From Methylopila turkensis (lineage in GTDB: Bacteria; Pseudomonadota; Alphaproteobacteria; Rhizobiales; Methylopilaceae): a stretch of 64,000 nucleotides of DNA. The position numbers were made by a program, and so were the translations under genes. The notes beneath the pieces are model-generated. The model was given only the letters and a program-made list of their open reading frames with translations. It was not told the origin of the DNA and ran no database searches. Location of the stretch: contig NZ_BSFL01000002.1 of assembly GCF_027922325.1 (NCBI RefSeq), forward strand, positions 744,001 to 808,000. Reading direction: 5' to 3'. Within the stretch, counting starts at the first letter, position 1. Each line of letters opens with the position of its first letter. Shown in pieces: positions 18,244 through 27,070 of the stretch.

Positions 18244-20027
18244 TCCCCTCGGCGCGCGAGATCGCCGAACAGGCGACGCTGGAAAGCTTCGTCAACTGCT
18301 ACCTCCGGGAGATCGACCCCGGAACCTTCGGCCGCCGCCCGGTCGAGCCGGGCGTCCCCGTGGACTGCATCGAACTCGCGCTGTCCTCGCAGCAGGCGGC
18401 GCTGCGGCTGGAGCTGGTCTCGGCCTCGCGCTGCGGGCCGCACCGCTTCGGGCGCGCCGTCCTGCGCCGCGGCGCGGAGGCCGTCTGGCGCCCGGTCGCC
18501 CCGCTCGACGCGCTGACCGCGCTGCTGCGCGAGGCCTATGGCCGCTTCGGCGAGGACAAGGCGAAGCGTCTGCGCGGCGCGGAGCTGGAGCTGCTCGGCC
18601 GCGCGCTCGACAGCTACCAGTCGATCGCGGCCAACATCGAAGCGCGCGCCTCGGCGCCCGCCCCGGACGACGACTTCCTCGCCGCCGAGCGCTCGCTGAC
18701 CTTCGGCCACTGGCTGCACCCGACGCCGAAGAGCCTGCAGGGCATGGCGAGCTGGCAGCGCCCGGCCTACGCCCCCGAACATCAAGGCAGCTTCCGCCTC
18801 GCCTTCTTCGCGGCCAAGTCCTCGATCGTGCGCCATGACGGCGCCGGAGCGGTCGCGCCCGACATCGCCCGCGCGCTGCTCGCCGCCGGCCCCGACGCGC
18901 CGGCGCTCGCCGACGACGAGATCGCGGCGCCGATGCACCCGCTGCAGGCCGAGGCGCTGCTGCTCGACCCGCAGGTGCTCGCGCTCGAAGAGGCCGGACT
19001 GCTGCGCCGCCTCGGCCCCGCCGGCCCGGCCTTCGCCGCGACCTCGTCGGTCCGCACCGTCTATTCGCCCGGCGAACCGTGGATGCTCAAGTTCTCGCTG
19101 CCGGTCCGCATCACCAATTCGGTGCGCGTCAACCGCCGCCACGAGCTCGCCGCCGGCGTCGCCATGGCGCGGCTGTTCCAGCGTTCCGGCTGGCTGCGGA
19201 CGCGCCCGCGCTTCCGCATCATCCAGGACCCGGCCTGGATGACGCTCGACCTTCCCGGCCGCAGCGAGAGCGGCTTCGAGGTCATCTTCCGGCAGAACCC
19301 GTTCATGGCCGGCCGCGACCGCGGCGTGGCGACGATCGCGGCGCTGACCGCCGCCCCGCTGCCGGGCGAGCGCTCCCGCCTGGAGACGCTGGTGCGCCGG
19401 GTCGCGGCCGACCGCAGGCTCCGGCCCGCGCAGGCGGCCTCGGTCTGGTTCGAGGCCTATCTCGACTGCGCGCTGGAGCCGCCGATCGAGCTCTACGACG
19501 CGCTCGGCGTGGCGCTGGAGGCCCACCAGCAGAACGTCGTCCTCGACGTGTCGCAGGGCCTTCCGACCGTCTGCCACTACCGCGACAGCCAGGGCTTCTA
19601 CCTCTCGGAGGCCTACCGGGCGAGCCTCGACCGCGTCGCGCCGGAAGCCGCCCACATTTCCGGTCTCTATTACGACGACGCCGAGATTCAGCGCCGCTTC
19701 GGCTACTACCTCATCGTCAATCAGGTGTTCTCCGTCATCAGCCGCATGGGCCATGACGGGCTCGCCCGCGAGGACGACCTGCTGGAGGCGCTCGGCCGCC
19801 GGCTGGACGAGCTGTCGCGGCGGCTCACAGGCGCCGGTCGCGCCTTCGCGCTCGACGCGCTCGAGCGGCCGACGATCACCTCGAAGGCCAATCTCGTCAC
19901 CCGCCTGCTCGACATCGACGAACTGGAGACCCGCGACGAGCAGGCCGTCTACGCGCATATGCCGAACCCGCTGTTCGAACGCGCCGCCGAGGCCCGCCGC
20001 GGAGAAGGCCATGCCGTCGCGGTGTGA
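18240..20027 (+). CDS. asbA: Petrobactin-type NIS synthetase AsbA (IucA/IucC family)
   Basis: This is a 595-residue NRPS-independent siderophore synthetase. Recognisable family segments are 'FGHWLHPTPKSLQGM', 'HPLQAEALLLDPQVL', 'SSVRTVYSPGEPWMLKFSL', 'ITNSVRVNRRHELAAGV' and 'EAHQQNVVLDVSQGLP'. AsbA in Bacillus anthracis adenylates citrate and joins it to spermidine, the first committed step of petrobactin. The ATG at 18240 has a GGAGG eight bases upstream. It is the first of ten rightward genes with 4- to 17-base overlaps at nearly every junction. The family is certain; the petrobactin assignment comes from the full gene set downstream, including asbC, asbDE and asbF. Confidence 0.85.
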   Translation: MIPSAREIAEQATLESFVNCYLREIDPGTFGRRPVEPGVPVDCIELALSSQQAALRLELVSASRCGPHRFGRAVLRRGAEAVWRPVAPLDALTALLREAYGRFGEDKAKRLRGAELELLGRALDSYQSIAANIEARASAPAPDDDFLAAERSLTFGHWLHPTPKSLQGMASWQRPAYAPEHQGSFRLAFFAAKSSIVRHDGAGAVAPDIARALLAAGPDAPALADDEIAAPMHPLQAEALLLDPQVLALEEAGLLRRLGPAGPAFAATSSVRTVYSPGEPWMLKFSLPVRITNSVRVNRRHELAAGVAMARLFQRSGWLRTRPRFRIIQDPAWMTLDLPGRSESGFEVIFRQNPFMAGRDRGVATIAALTAAPLPGERSRLETLVRRVAADRRLRPAQAASVWFEAYLDCALEPPIELYDALGVALEAHQQNVVLDVSQGLPTVCHYRDSQGFYLSEAYRASLDRVAPEAAHISGLYYDDAEIQRRFGYYLIVNQVFSVISRMGHDGLAREDDLLEALGRRLDELSRRLTGAGRAFALDALERPTITSKANLVTRLLDIDELETRDEQAVYAHMPNPLFERAAEARRGEGHAVAV

Positions 20028-21723
20028 CGCGCCCGAAGACGCCGAGGCGCGCGTGGTGCGCCAGCTTGCGGCGGCGCTGATCTACGAGGAGCTGGTCGAG
20101 GCGGTCCCGACGCAGGTCGAGGGCACGGCCGGCTTCGTCTGGACGCTCGACGGCCTGCGCTGGCGCGCGCAGGGCGCGACGGGCCCGTTCGGACGCCCGC
20201 GTCTGCGGCCGGGCTCGGTCGAGGTCCGGTCCCGCGCCGGCGTGTGGGCCGCGGCCCGGCTCGACGCCTTCGCGTCCGCCCTGCCGGGCGACGCGGGCGA
20301 ACTCGGCCGGGAGCTCGCGCGCACCGTCGCGCTCTGCCGCTGGAACGCCGCGCATGTCCACCGCGGCGACCGCCGGCACCTCGCCTTCCCCGAACTCGAC
20401 GCGGCCCTCGACGAGGGCCACCCCTATCACCCGTCGTTCAAGGCCCGCACGGGCTTCAGCGACGACGACCACCGCCGCTTCGGGCCGGAGGCGGGCGCGA
20501 CCTTCCAGCTTCACTGGCTCGCGGTCGCGCCGGAACGGATCGACGCCGCGCTGCCCGCGGACGAGGCGACCTTCCTCGGGCGCGAGTGCGGGCCGGAGAC
20601 CTTCGCCGAGCTCGACCGCCGGCGGATGGCCGCGGACGCCGGCGGCTTCGGCCTCTGCCCGATCCACCCGTGGCAATGGGCGGCGCTGAAGGATGGCGCG
20701 CTCGCGCCGCGGCTCGCGGACGGCTCGATCCGCGCGCTGGGGCCGGCCGGCCCCCGCTATCGCGCCACCCAGTCCGTGCGCACGCTCGCCAATGTGGACG
20801 ATCCGGCGCGGGCGAACGTCAAGCTCGCCATGAACATGGGCAACACCTCCGCGCTCAGGACCATCGAGCCGCATTCGGTCACGGTCGCGCCGGCGCTGTC
20901 GGACTGGCTGGCCGGGATCGTCGCCGGCGACCCCGGCTTGAACAGACGGCTTGCGATCCAGCGCGAATACGCCGGGATCGTCGTCGACCGCGACGGGCCG
21001 CTCGGCGGCCAGATCGCCGCGCTGTGGCGCGAGAGCGTCCCGGCGCTGCTCGAACCCGGCGAGGAGGCGGTCCCGTTCAACGCGCTGATGGCGACGGAGC
21101 GGGACGGCGCGCCCTTCATCGACCGCTGGCTGCGCCGCCACGGCGCCTCCGCCTGGGTCGACCGGCTGATCGAGGTCGCGGCGCTGCCGGTCTGGCGGCT
21201 GCTCGCGGCCCATGGCGTCGCGACCGAGTCCCACGGCCAGAACATGGTCCTCGTCCACCGCGACGGCTGGCCGGAGCGCCTCGTCCTGCGCGATTTTCAC
21301 GACAGCGTGGAGGTGACGCCGGACTTCCTGGCCGCGCCGGACGCCTTCCCCAACTTCGGCACCATCGACCCCATCTACCGCGACGCCGCGCCGGACGCCT
21401 ATTTCGTCATGAGCTCGGTCGAGGAACTGCGCGCGCTGGTGATGGACGCGCTGTTCGTCTTCAACCTGACCGAGGTCTCGGACCTGCTGGCGCGCCGCTA
21501 CGGCTTCCCCGAGGCCGAGTTCTGGCGGCGCGTCGAGCGGGCGCTCTATGCCCACGCCGCCGCGCACGGGCTTGGCGCACGGCAGGCGCGCCTCGGCTTC
21601 ACGGCGCCCGAGATCGCGGTCGAGCGCCTGCTCGCGCGCAAGCTCGATCCGGGCTCGGCCCGCAGCCGCGCGGTCCCCAACATCTTCGCGCCTTCGGGCG
21701 CCCGCGTCCGGGAGGCGTCATGA
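20011..21723 (+). CDS. asbB: Petrobactin-type NIS synthetase AsbB (IucA/IucC family)
   Basis: This is a 570-residue second NIS synthetase, overlapping asbA by 17 bases. The ATG at 20011 follows GGAGAAGG. Family motifs are 'GHPYHPSFKARTGFS', 'CPIHPWQWAALKDG', 'YRATQSVRTLANVDDPA', 'ANVKLAMNMGNTSALR', 'GVATESHGQNMVLVH' and 'VLRDFHDSVEVTPDF', which form the ATP- and citrate-binding core of the IucA/IucC fold. In petrobactin assembly AsbB adds the second spermidine-containing arm to the citryl intermediate. A synthetase pair of this kind fits a symmetrical citrate siderophore. The ATGA overlap with asbC indicates translational coupling. Confidence 0.85.
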   Translation: MPSRCDAPEDAEARVVRQLAAALIYEELVEAVPTQVEGTAGFVWTLDGLRWRAQGATGPFGRPRLRPGSVEVRSRAGVWAAARLDAFASALPGDAGELGRELARTVALCRWNAAHVHRGDRRHLAFPELDAALDEGHPYHPSFKARTGFSDDDHRRFGPEAGATFQLHWLAVAPERIDAALPADEATFLGRECGPETFAELDRRRMAADAGGFGLCPIHPWQWAALKDGALAPRLADGSIRALGPAGPRYRATQSVRTLANVDDPARANVKLAMNMGNTSALRTIEPHSVTVAPALSDWLAGIVAGDPGLNRRLAIQREYAGIVVDRDGPLGGQIAALWRESVPALLEPGEEAVPFNALMATERDGAPFIDRWLRRHGASAWVDRLIEVAALPVWRLLAAHGVATESHGQNMVLVHRDGWPERLVLRDFHDSVEVTPDFLAAPDAFPNFGTIDPIYRDAAPDAYFVMSSVEELRALVMDALFVFNLTEVSDLLARRYGFPEAEFWRRVERALYAHAAAHGLGARQARLGFTAPEIAVERLLARKLDPGSARSRAVPNIFAPSGARVREAS

Positions 21724-22988
21724 TCGCGATCGACGACCGACTGCTCGACCCGCAGGAGCTCGCCCGCTCCGGGCCGGCGCACGCCGCGATCGCCCAGTTC
21801 GGACATCCGGACGGCCGCCGCTTCGCGGTGTGCCTGGCGGACCCGGCGGACTGGCTCGGCCTGTTCTTCGCGATCCGCGCGGTCGGCGCGAGCGTGCTGC
21901 CGATCCATCCCGCGACGCCCTACGCCGCCGCACGCCGGCTCGCGGTCTCGGCCGGCTGCCACGCGCTGCTGCACCACGCCGCCGAGCCCGAGGCGCTGCC
22001 GGACGCCGCCCCCTCGCCCGGCATGCTGCTGCAGATGAGCTCCGGCACCACCGGCGCGCCCAAATGCGTCGAGCGGCCGTGGGAGCACATCGAGCGCGAG
22101 CTCAATTCCTACGTCGCGACCTTCCGTGAGCCCGACAACATGACGCCGATCGTGGCCTGCCCGACGACCCACTCCTACGGGCTGATCTGCGGCGTGCTGG
22201 CGGCGCTGAAGCGCGGCCGCACGCCCGTTCTCGTCGATCCCGGCAACCCGAAGCATCTGCTGAAGCGCCTGCGCGAGACGGACCGGCCGCTGCTCTACGC
22301 CTCGCCCGCGGTGCTGCACACCGTGGCCCAGCTCGCGCCGAGGGACGAGACGCTGCACGCGGCGATGACCTCGGGCACGCTGCTGCCGGCGGCGTGGTTC
22401 GACCGCATCCGCGCCCGGACCCGCCACATGTTCCAGCAGTACGGCTGCTCGGAGGCCGGCGTCGTCGCCGTCAATCCCGACATGGCCGCGCCCGAGGACA
22501 TGGGCCGTCCCCTGCCCCATCTCGCGGTGACCGCCGGAACCGCGGACGCGCCGGCCGAGATCCTGGTGCGCGGCCCGGCCGGCAAGGTCCGCACCAGCGA
22601 CCTCGGCGCGCTGCGGCCCGACGGCATGCTGCTGTTCGTCGCCCGGCTCGACGACACCATCAACGTGTCCGGCCTCAACGTCTATCCGCAGGAAGTGGAG
22701 GACGTGGCGATGACCATGCCCGGCGTCGCCGACGCGGTGGCGTTCCGGCTCGCGGACCGTTTCGCCGGCGAGCGCGTCGGTCTGGTCTTCAGCGCCGGCG
22801 GGACCGTGCCCGTCGCAGCGGTGATGGACTGGCTGCGCGGCCGCCTCGCGAGCCACCAGCTGCCGGCGCAGGTGATCCAGCTTCCCGCCGTGCCCCGCCA
22901 GGCCAACGGCAAGGTCAGCCGGCGCGAGATCGCCGCCCGCCACGCCGAGGGCCGGCTCGTCCCCGCATTGGAAGGAGCGGCGTCATGA
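21720..22988 (+). CDS. asbC: AsbC-like aryl-AMP ligase (activates 3,4-dihydroxybenzoate)
   Basis: This is a 422-residue compact adenylating enzyme. It shows the P-loop 'LLQMSSGTTGAPKCVER', the core motif 'MFQQYGCSEAGVVAV', and the C-terminal hinge 'LDDTINVSGLNVYPQEVED' with 'QANGKVSRREIAARH' supplying the late lysine. It is short for an acyl-CoA synthetase because the N-terminal subdomain is reduced, as in AsbC of the petrobactin pathway. AsbC activates 3,4-dihydroxybenzoate as AMP ester and loads it on the AsbD carrier. The carrier domain is encoded by the next gene with an ATGA overlap. 4-hydroxybenzoate as an alternative substrate cannot be excluded. Confidence 0.8.
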   Translation: MIAIDDRLLDPQELARSGPAHAAIAQFGHPDGRRFAVCLADPADWLGLFFAIRAVGASVLPIHPATPYAAARRLAVSAGCHALLHHAAEPEALPDAAPSPGMLLQMSSGTTGAPKCVERPWEHIERELNSYVATFREPDNMTPIVACPTTHSYGLICGVLAALKRGRTPVLVDPGNPKHLLKRLRETDRPLLYASPAVLHTVAQLAPRDETLHAAMTSGTLLPAAWFDRIRARTRHMFQQYGCSEAGVVAVNPDMAAPEDMGRPLPHLAVTAGTADAPAEILVRGPAGKVRTSDLGALRPDGMLLFVARLDDTINVSGLNVYPQEVEDVAMTMPGVADAVAFRLADRFAGERVGLVFSAGGTVPVAAVMDWLRGRLASHQLPAQVIQLPAVPRQANGKVSRREIAARHAEGRLVPALEGAAS

Positions 22989-24283
22989 CCCGCGACGAGA
23001 TCGTCGAGGCCGTCCTGGTCGTGCTGCGCGACCACATGGAGCGGCCGCATCTGGAGGCCTTCGGACCCGAGGCGCGGCTGAACGAGGACCTCTACCTCGA
23101 CAGCATCCTGATGCTTCACCTGTTTCTTAACCTGGAATTGCACTTCGGGCTCGCCGCCCCGGAGGAGGCGATCACACGGCAGGAACTCTCCACCGTCGCC
23201 AATCTCGCCGCCCTGTTCGCGGGCGAACGCGCCCCGGCGGCTGCGGCGGAAGCGCCGGAAGGCCAAGGGGTTCACGGCGAGGACTACGTCGACATCAAGG
23301 TGCACTGCTTCGTGAGCTGCGTCTGCGCCGCGCTGAAGGAGCGCGGGATCGACCACCGCGCGTTCTATTTCGGGGTGTTCGATGCCGACTTCGCCTTAAC
23401 CCCGGAATTCACCCTGCGTTACCACGCCCCGACGGTGAGCCACGCCTTCTTCCGGCGCTGGTTCGAGCGCCTCTACGGCGCGACCCTGAGGGAGTGGCAC
23501 GACCCGAAAAAGTCGAAGGAAACCAACGTCTCGACCCTGCTGGACCTCGTCGACCGCCGCCGGCCGGACGAGCGCGTGATGGTGATGCTGGACCTGTTCC
23601 ACCTGCCGGAGCGGGAGAACAAGTTCAACCAGAACCCCTTCCCGCATTACCTCATGCTGGAGAACGCCGAGGACGATCCCGACGTCTTCGAGGTGCTCGA
23701 CCCCGACTTCCGCTGGGAGGGCCGGATCGAAAAGGCGAAGGTTCTCAACGCCGTGCGTCAGCCGACGGTCGGCGGCGGCTACGTCTTCGACGCCTCCGCC
23801 CTGCGCCCCGCCCGGCCCGCCGACCTCGCCGCCTACATCGCGACCTGTCGCCAGACCACCGGCAACCCGCTGGTCGAAGCGGTCCGCACGATCGTCGCCG
23901 CCCATCTCGACGGCCGCGGCGGCCTGACGCTTCAGACGCTCCCCGAGGCGCTGAAGGAGCTGCCGGTGCTGTCGATCCGGAAGTACGCCTACGAGCACGC
24001 CTTCGCCTTCCTCTGGCGCGCGCTCAAGCTGCCGGACGCCGAATTCCAGGCCTGGTGCGACGACATCGAGACGCTGGCGCTCGGCCTGAAGGGCCTCAAT
24101 TTCCAGGTGCTGAAGCTGGTCGAGACCGGAGACCGGAGCCTCGCCGCGCCGTTGTTCGCGGAGCTCGACCGCTACGACCGGCTGGAGAGCGCGATCAAGC
24201 GCCGCCTCGACGAAGCTTTCGCGCAATGGCGCGACGACGCCGGCCTGCCGGCGCTTCCCCAAACCGAAAGGGCGATCGCATGA
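22985..24283 (+). CDS. Fused AsbD carrier domain and AsbE-like condensing protein
   Basis: This 432-residue protein joins two functions that are separate genes in Bacillus. Residues 1-85 are an aryl carrier domain, with 'EDLYLDSILMLHLFLNLEL' holding the serine that should carry phosphopantetheine. A short Ala/Glu-rich linker (about residues 82-97) leads to residues 98-432, an AsbE-type domain with 'VHCFVSCVCAALKERGIDHR', 'FNQNPFPHYLMLEN' and 'DPDFRWEGRIEKAKVLNA'. AsbE transfers the carrier-bound dihydroxybenzoyl group to spermidine. Fusion would hold carrier and acceptor site together. Both neighbours overlap it by four bases. The carrier call is firm; the AsbE call rests on family memory and context. 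Confidence 0.75.
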   Translation: MTRDEIVEAVLVVLRDHMERPHLEAFGPEARLNEDLYLDSILMLHLFLNLELHFGLAAPEEAITRQELSTVANLAALFAGERAPAAAAEAPEGQGVHGEDYVDIKVHCFVSCVCAALKERGIDHRAFYFGVFDADFALTPEFTLRYHAPTVSHAFFRRWFERLYGATLREWHDPKKSKETNVSTLLDLVDRRRPDERVMVMLDLFHLPERENKFNQNPFPHYLMLENAEDDPDVFEVLDPDFRWEGRIEKAKVLNAVRQPTVGGGYVFDASALRPARPADLAAYIATCRQTTGNPLVEAVRTIVAAHLDGRGGLTLQTLPEALKELPVLSIRKYAYEHAFAFLWRALKLPDAEFQAWCDDIETLALGLKGLNFQVLKLVETGDRSLAAPLFAELDRYDRLESAIKRRLDEAFAQWRDDAGLPALPQTERAIA

Positions 24284-25116
24284 AGGTCTCGCTCTGCACC
24301 ATCACCTTCCGGCACTGCCTGCTGTCGCTGAAGGACATCGCGGTCTGGGCGCGGGCGAACGGCTTCGACGGCGTGGAGCTGTGGGGCGCGCACGCCCGCA
24401 ACCTCGCAAGGACGCCGCTCTACAATGCCGAATGGCTCGCGAGCTTCGGGCTCGCGACGCCGATGCTGAGCGACTACCTGCCGACCGAGGGCGAGCGCTC
24501 CGCGATACAGACCCGCGCCGAGGGGCTGTGCCGCCTCGCCGGACACTGGCGGGCGGGCAAGATCCGCACCTTCGCCGGCGCCCGCGGCAGCCGCGCGACG
24601 TCGGCGGAGGAACGCCGCGCGATCGTCGCCGCGCTCCGCCTCATGTGCGAGGTCGCCGACGATCACGGCGTCCGGCTTCTGGTCGAGACCCATCCCAACA
24701 CGCTGGCCGACACCCTCGCCTCGACCCTCCGGCTGGTGGAGGAGATCGACCACGCCGCGCTCGGCCTGAATTTCGACGTCCTGCACGTCTGGGAAGGCGG
24801 CGACGACGCGGCCGAGGCGCATCGGGCGCTCCGGCCGTGGATCCGGCACTACCACCTCAAGAACGTCCGGGCCCGCGAGGATCTCGGCGTGTTCGAGCCG
24901 GCCAACGTCTACGCCGCGGCCGGCCGGCGCGAGGGCATGACGCCGCTGTTCGGCGGCGCGTTCGACTATGACGGGTTTCTGCCGGAGCTTGACGCGGATG
25001 CGGAGGCGTCGCTCGAATGGTTCGGCGACGACGGCTTCGACGTGCTCGCCCGCGACCGCCGTCTGCTCGAAGCCCGAAGCGTCCCGAACGCGGCCGTCGC
25101 GGTCGGCGGGGGCTGA
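24280..25116 (+). CDS. asbF: AsbF-like 3-dehydroshikimate dehydratase
   Basis: This is a 278-residue TIM-barrel protein of the xylose-isomerase-like sugar phosphate isomerase/epimerase family. It begins 'MKVSLCTITFRHCLLSL', with 'NGFDGVELWGAHARNL', 'VRLLVETHPNTLADTL', 'LGLNFDVLHVWEG' and 'IRHYHLKNVRARED' supplying the metal-binding Glu, His and Asp positions expected of the fold. AsbF converts 3-dehydroshikimate to 3,4-dihydroxybenzoate, the catechol of petrobactin. This gene is the strongest pointer to a 3,4-catechol product in the operon. It overlaps the asbDE stop by ATGA and is followed after 83 bases by the transport genes. Confidence 0.85.
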   Translation: MKVSLCTITFRHCLLSLKDIAVWARANGFDGVELWGAHARNLARTPLYNAEWLASFGLATPMLSDYLPTEGERSAIQTRAEGLCRLAGHWRAGKIRTFAGARGSRATSAEERRAIVAALRLMCEVADDHGVRLLVETHPNTLADTLASTLRLVEEIDHAALGLNFDVLHVWEGGDDAAEAHRALRPWIRHYHLKNVRAREDLGVFEPANVYAAAGRREGMTPLFGGAFDYDGFLPELDADAEASLEWFGDDGFDVLARDRRLLEARSVPNAAVAVGGG

Positions 25117-25199
25117 CGCCGCACACGGCGATGGGACTGGCGTCGACGCCCGTTTCCGTCTTAGGACCCGCGCAACGCAATCCGGACGCCACGCGACCC

Positions 25200-26105
25200 A
25201 TGACCCCGACGATGCGATCGCTGCTTTCCGCCCTCGCTTTGGCGCTCGTCGCCCTCCCCGCGGCCGCCGTCGAGATCAGGACCGCGACCGGGCCGGCGTC
25301 GTTCGACGCGCCGCCGAAGCGCGTGGCGGTGTTCGACCTTGCGGCCCTAGACACGCTCGAACGCCTCGGCGTCGCGCCGGTCGGCGTGCCGAACCAGCTC
25401 TACCTTCCCGAGTTCAAACGGATCGCCGCGAAGGCCGCCCCGGTGGGAACGCTGTTCGAGCCGGACCTTGAGGCGCTGAACGCCGCAGAGCCCGACCTCG
25501 TCATCGTCGGCAGCCGCTCCTCGCCGCGGGCGGCTGCTACCCGCCGGGTGGCGCCGACGATCGACATGACCATCACCGGGGCCGACCTGATCGCTCAGGC
25601 CGAGGAACGGCTCGCGGCCTACGGCGCGCTGTTCGGCAAGGAGGCGGAGGCTGCGGCCGCGAAGGCCGAGCTCGACGCCGCGGTCGCAAAGGCGCGGGAA
25701 GCCGCGGCCGGCAAGGGCTCGGCGCTGATCCTGATGACCAACGGACCGAAGATCACCGCCTATGGCGCGAACTCGCGCTTCGGCTGGATGCTGAACTCGC
25801 TCGGCCTGACCTCGGCGATCGGCGGCTCCCAGTCGACGCCGCACGGCGAATCCGTCTCGTTCGAATTCGTCGCCAAGGCGAATCCGGACTGGCTGATCGT
25901 CATCGACCGGGCGGCGGCGATCGGCGCGAACGACCAGAACGCGAAGGCCACGCTCGACAACGAGCTCGTGGCCGGAACCACGGCGTGGAAAAAGAAGCAG
26001 GTCGTGTACCTGCCCGCGGCCGACGTCTACATCGCCGCCGGCGGCGTGCAGGCGACCGGCAGAGTGCTGGCGCGGCTGACGAAAGCCTTCTCCGGGGCGG
26101 AGTGA
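25200..26105 (+). CDS. Siderophore ABC transporter substrate-binding protein (FatB/YclQ-like)
   Basis: This is a 301-residue periplasmic binding protein of the iron-siderophore class. A signal peptide 'LLSALALALVALPAAA' leads into 'VEIRTATGPASFDAPPKRVA', and the mature domain has 'LEALNAAEPDLVIVGSRSS' and 'ALILMTNGPKITAYGANSRF'. That last segment is typical of the FatB/YclQ branch, which binds petrobactin and anguibactin-type ligands. There is no lipobox cysteine, so it should be a free periplasmic protein. ATG 25200 was chosen as the first start giving a compact signal peptide; ATG 25212 is equally possible. It overlaps the permease gene by four bases. Confidence 0.85.
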   Translation: MTPTMRSLLSALALALVALPAAAVEIRTATGPASFDAPPKRVAVFDLAALDTLERLGVAPVGVPNQLYLPEFKRIAAKAAPVGTLFEPDLEALNAAEPDLVIVGSRSSPRAAATRRVAPTIDMTITGADLIAQAEERLAAYGALFGKEAEAAAAKAELDAAVAKAREAAAGKGSALILMTNGPKITAYGANSRFGWMLNSLGLTSAIGGSQSTPHGESVSFEFVAKANPDWLIVIDRAAAIGANDQNAKATLDNELVAGTTAWKKKQVVYLPAADVYIAAGGVQATGRVLARLTKAFSGAE

Positions 26106-27070
26106 CCGCGATCGCCGCCCGACTGACGCGTCCTGGCTTCGCCGCCGGCGGGGCGCTCGCGCTCCTGTTCGTGGTGAGCCTCGTCGTCGGAGTGGGCGAT
26201 GTCTCCCTATCCCGGCTGACGCACGACCCGGAAGCGTGGCGGCTCGTGTTCGCCAGCCGCCTGCCGCGGACGCTCGCCGCCGTGCTCGCCGGCGCGGGGC
26301 TCGCCGTCGCAGGGCTTGTGATGCAGGCGCTGGCGCGGAACCGCTTCGTCGAACCCACAACCGCCGGCACCGACCAGAGCGCCGCCGCCGGCGTGCTGCT
26401 GATGACCCTGCTGTGGCCGTCGTCCTCGCTGCCGGTGAAGACCGCGGGCGCAGCCGCCGCGGCGCTCGCCGGCACTTCGGTGTTTCTCGCGGTCGCGCAC
26501 CGCCTGCCGCCGAACCAGCCGTTCCTAGTCCCGCTGTTCGGGCTCATCTACGGTGCCGTGCTCGGCTCCGCCGCCATGTTCGTCGCCTGGCAGGCGGACC
26601 TGATCCAGTTCTTCGAGATATGGACCCGCGGCGAATTCTCCGGCGTCCTGCGCGGGCGCTACGAGCTGTTGTGGCTGAGCGCCGCGATGGTGGCGCTCGC
26701 CTGGTGGGCCGCAGACCGGCTGACGATCCTGTCGCTCGGACGCGACGTCAGCATCGGGCTCGGCCTCGACTATCAGGCGATGATGCGGCTCGGCCTCGTC
26801 ATCGTCTCAGTGGTGTCCGCCCTGACGGTCGTCGTGGTGGGCATGATCCCCTTCGTCGGGCTGGTGGCGCCGAACCTGGTCACGCGCGCGCTGGGCGACG
26901 ACCTGCGCCGCGCCGCGCCCTGGACGGCCTTTGTGGGCGCGGCGCTGACGCTCGGCTGCGACATCCTCGGCCGTATCGTGCGCTACCCCTATGAAATTCC
27001 AGTCGGGACCATTCTCGGCGCCGTCGGCGCCGCGCTGTTCCTGTGGCTGCTGTTCGGGCGTCGGGCATGA
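26102..27070 (+). CDS. Siderophore ABC transporter permease (FecCD family)
   Basis: This is a 322-residue FecCD-type inner-membrane permease with the usual multi-helix layout. It has 'RLPRTLAAVLAGAGLAVAGL', the cytoplasmic coupling loop, and 'VVGMIPFVGLVAPNLVTRAL', which is the conserved family signature, near the C-terminal helices. The start is GTG 26102, overlapping the binding-protein stop as GTGA. It pairs with the permease encoded next to form the channel of the importer. Its closest functional class is the FatD/YclN type that takes up petrobactin-like siderophores. Confidence 0.85.
   Translation: MTAIAARLTRPGFAAGGALALLFVVSLVVGVGDVSLSRLTHDPEAWRLVFASRLPRTLAAVLAGAGLAVAGLVMQALARNRFVEPTTAGTDQSAAAGVLLMTLLWPSSSLPVKTAGAAAAALAGTSVFLAVAHRLPPNQPFLVPLFGLIYGAVLGSAAMFVAWQADLIQFFEIWTRGEFSGVLRGRYELLWLSAAMVALAWWAADRLTILSLGRDVSIGLGLDYQAMMRLGLVIVSVVSALTVVVVGMIPFVGLVAPNLVTRALGDDLRRAAPWTAFVGAALTLGCDILGRIVRYPYEIPVGTILGAVGAALFLWLLFGRRA

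Noticed and set aside
18147..20012. 621-codon minus-strand frame opposite asbA
   Set aside because: asbA has clear NIS synthetase motifs; the antisense product has none.
19897..21567. 556-codon minus-strand frame opposite asbB
   Set aside because: Antisense shadow of a well-supported NIS synthetase gene.
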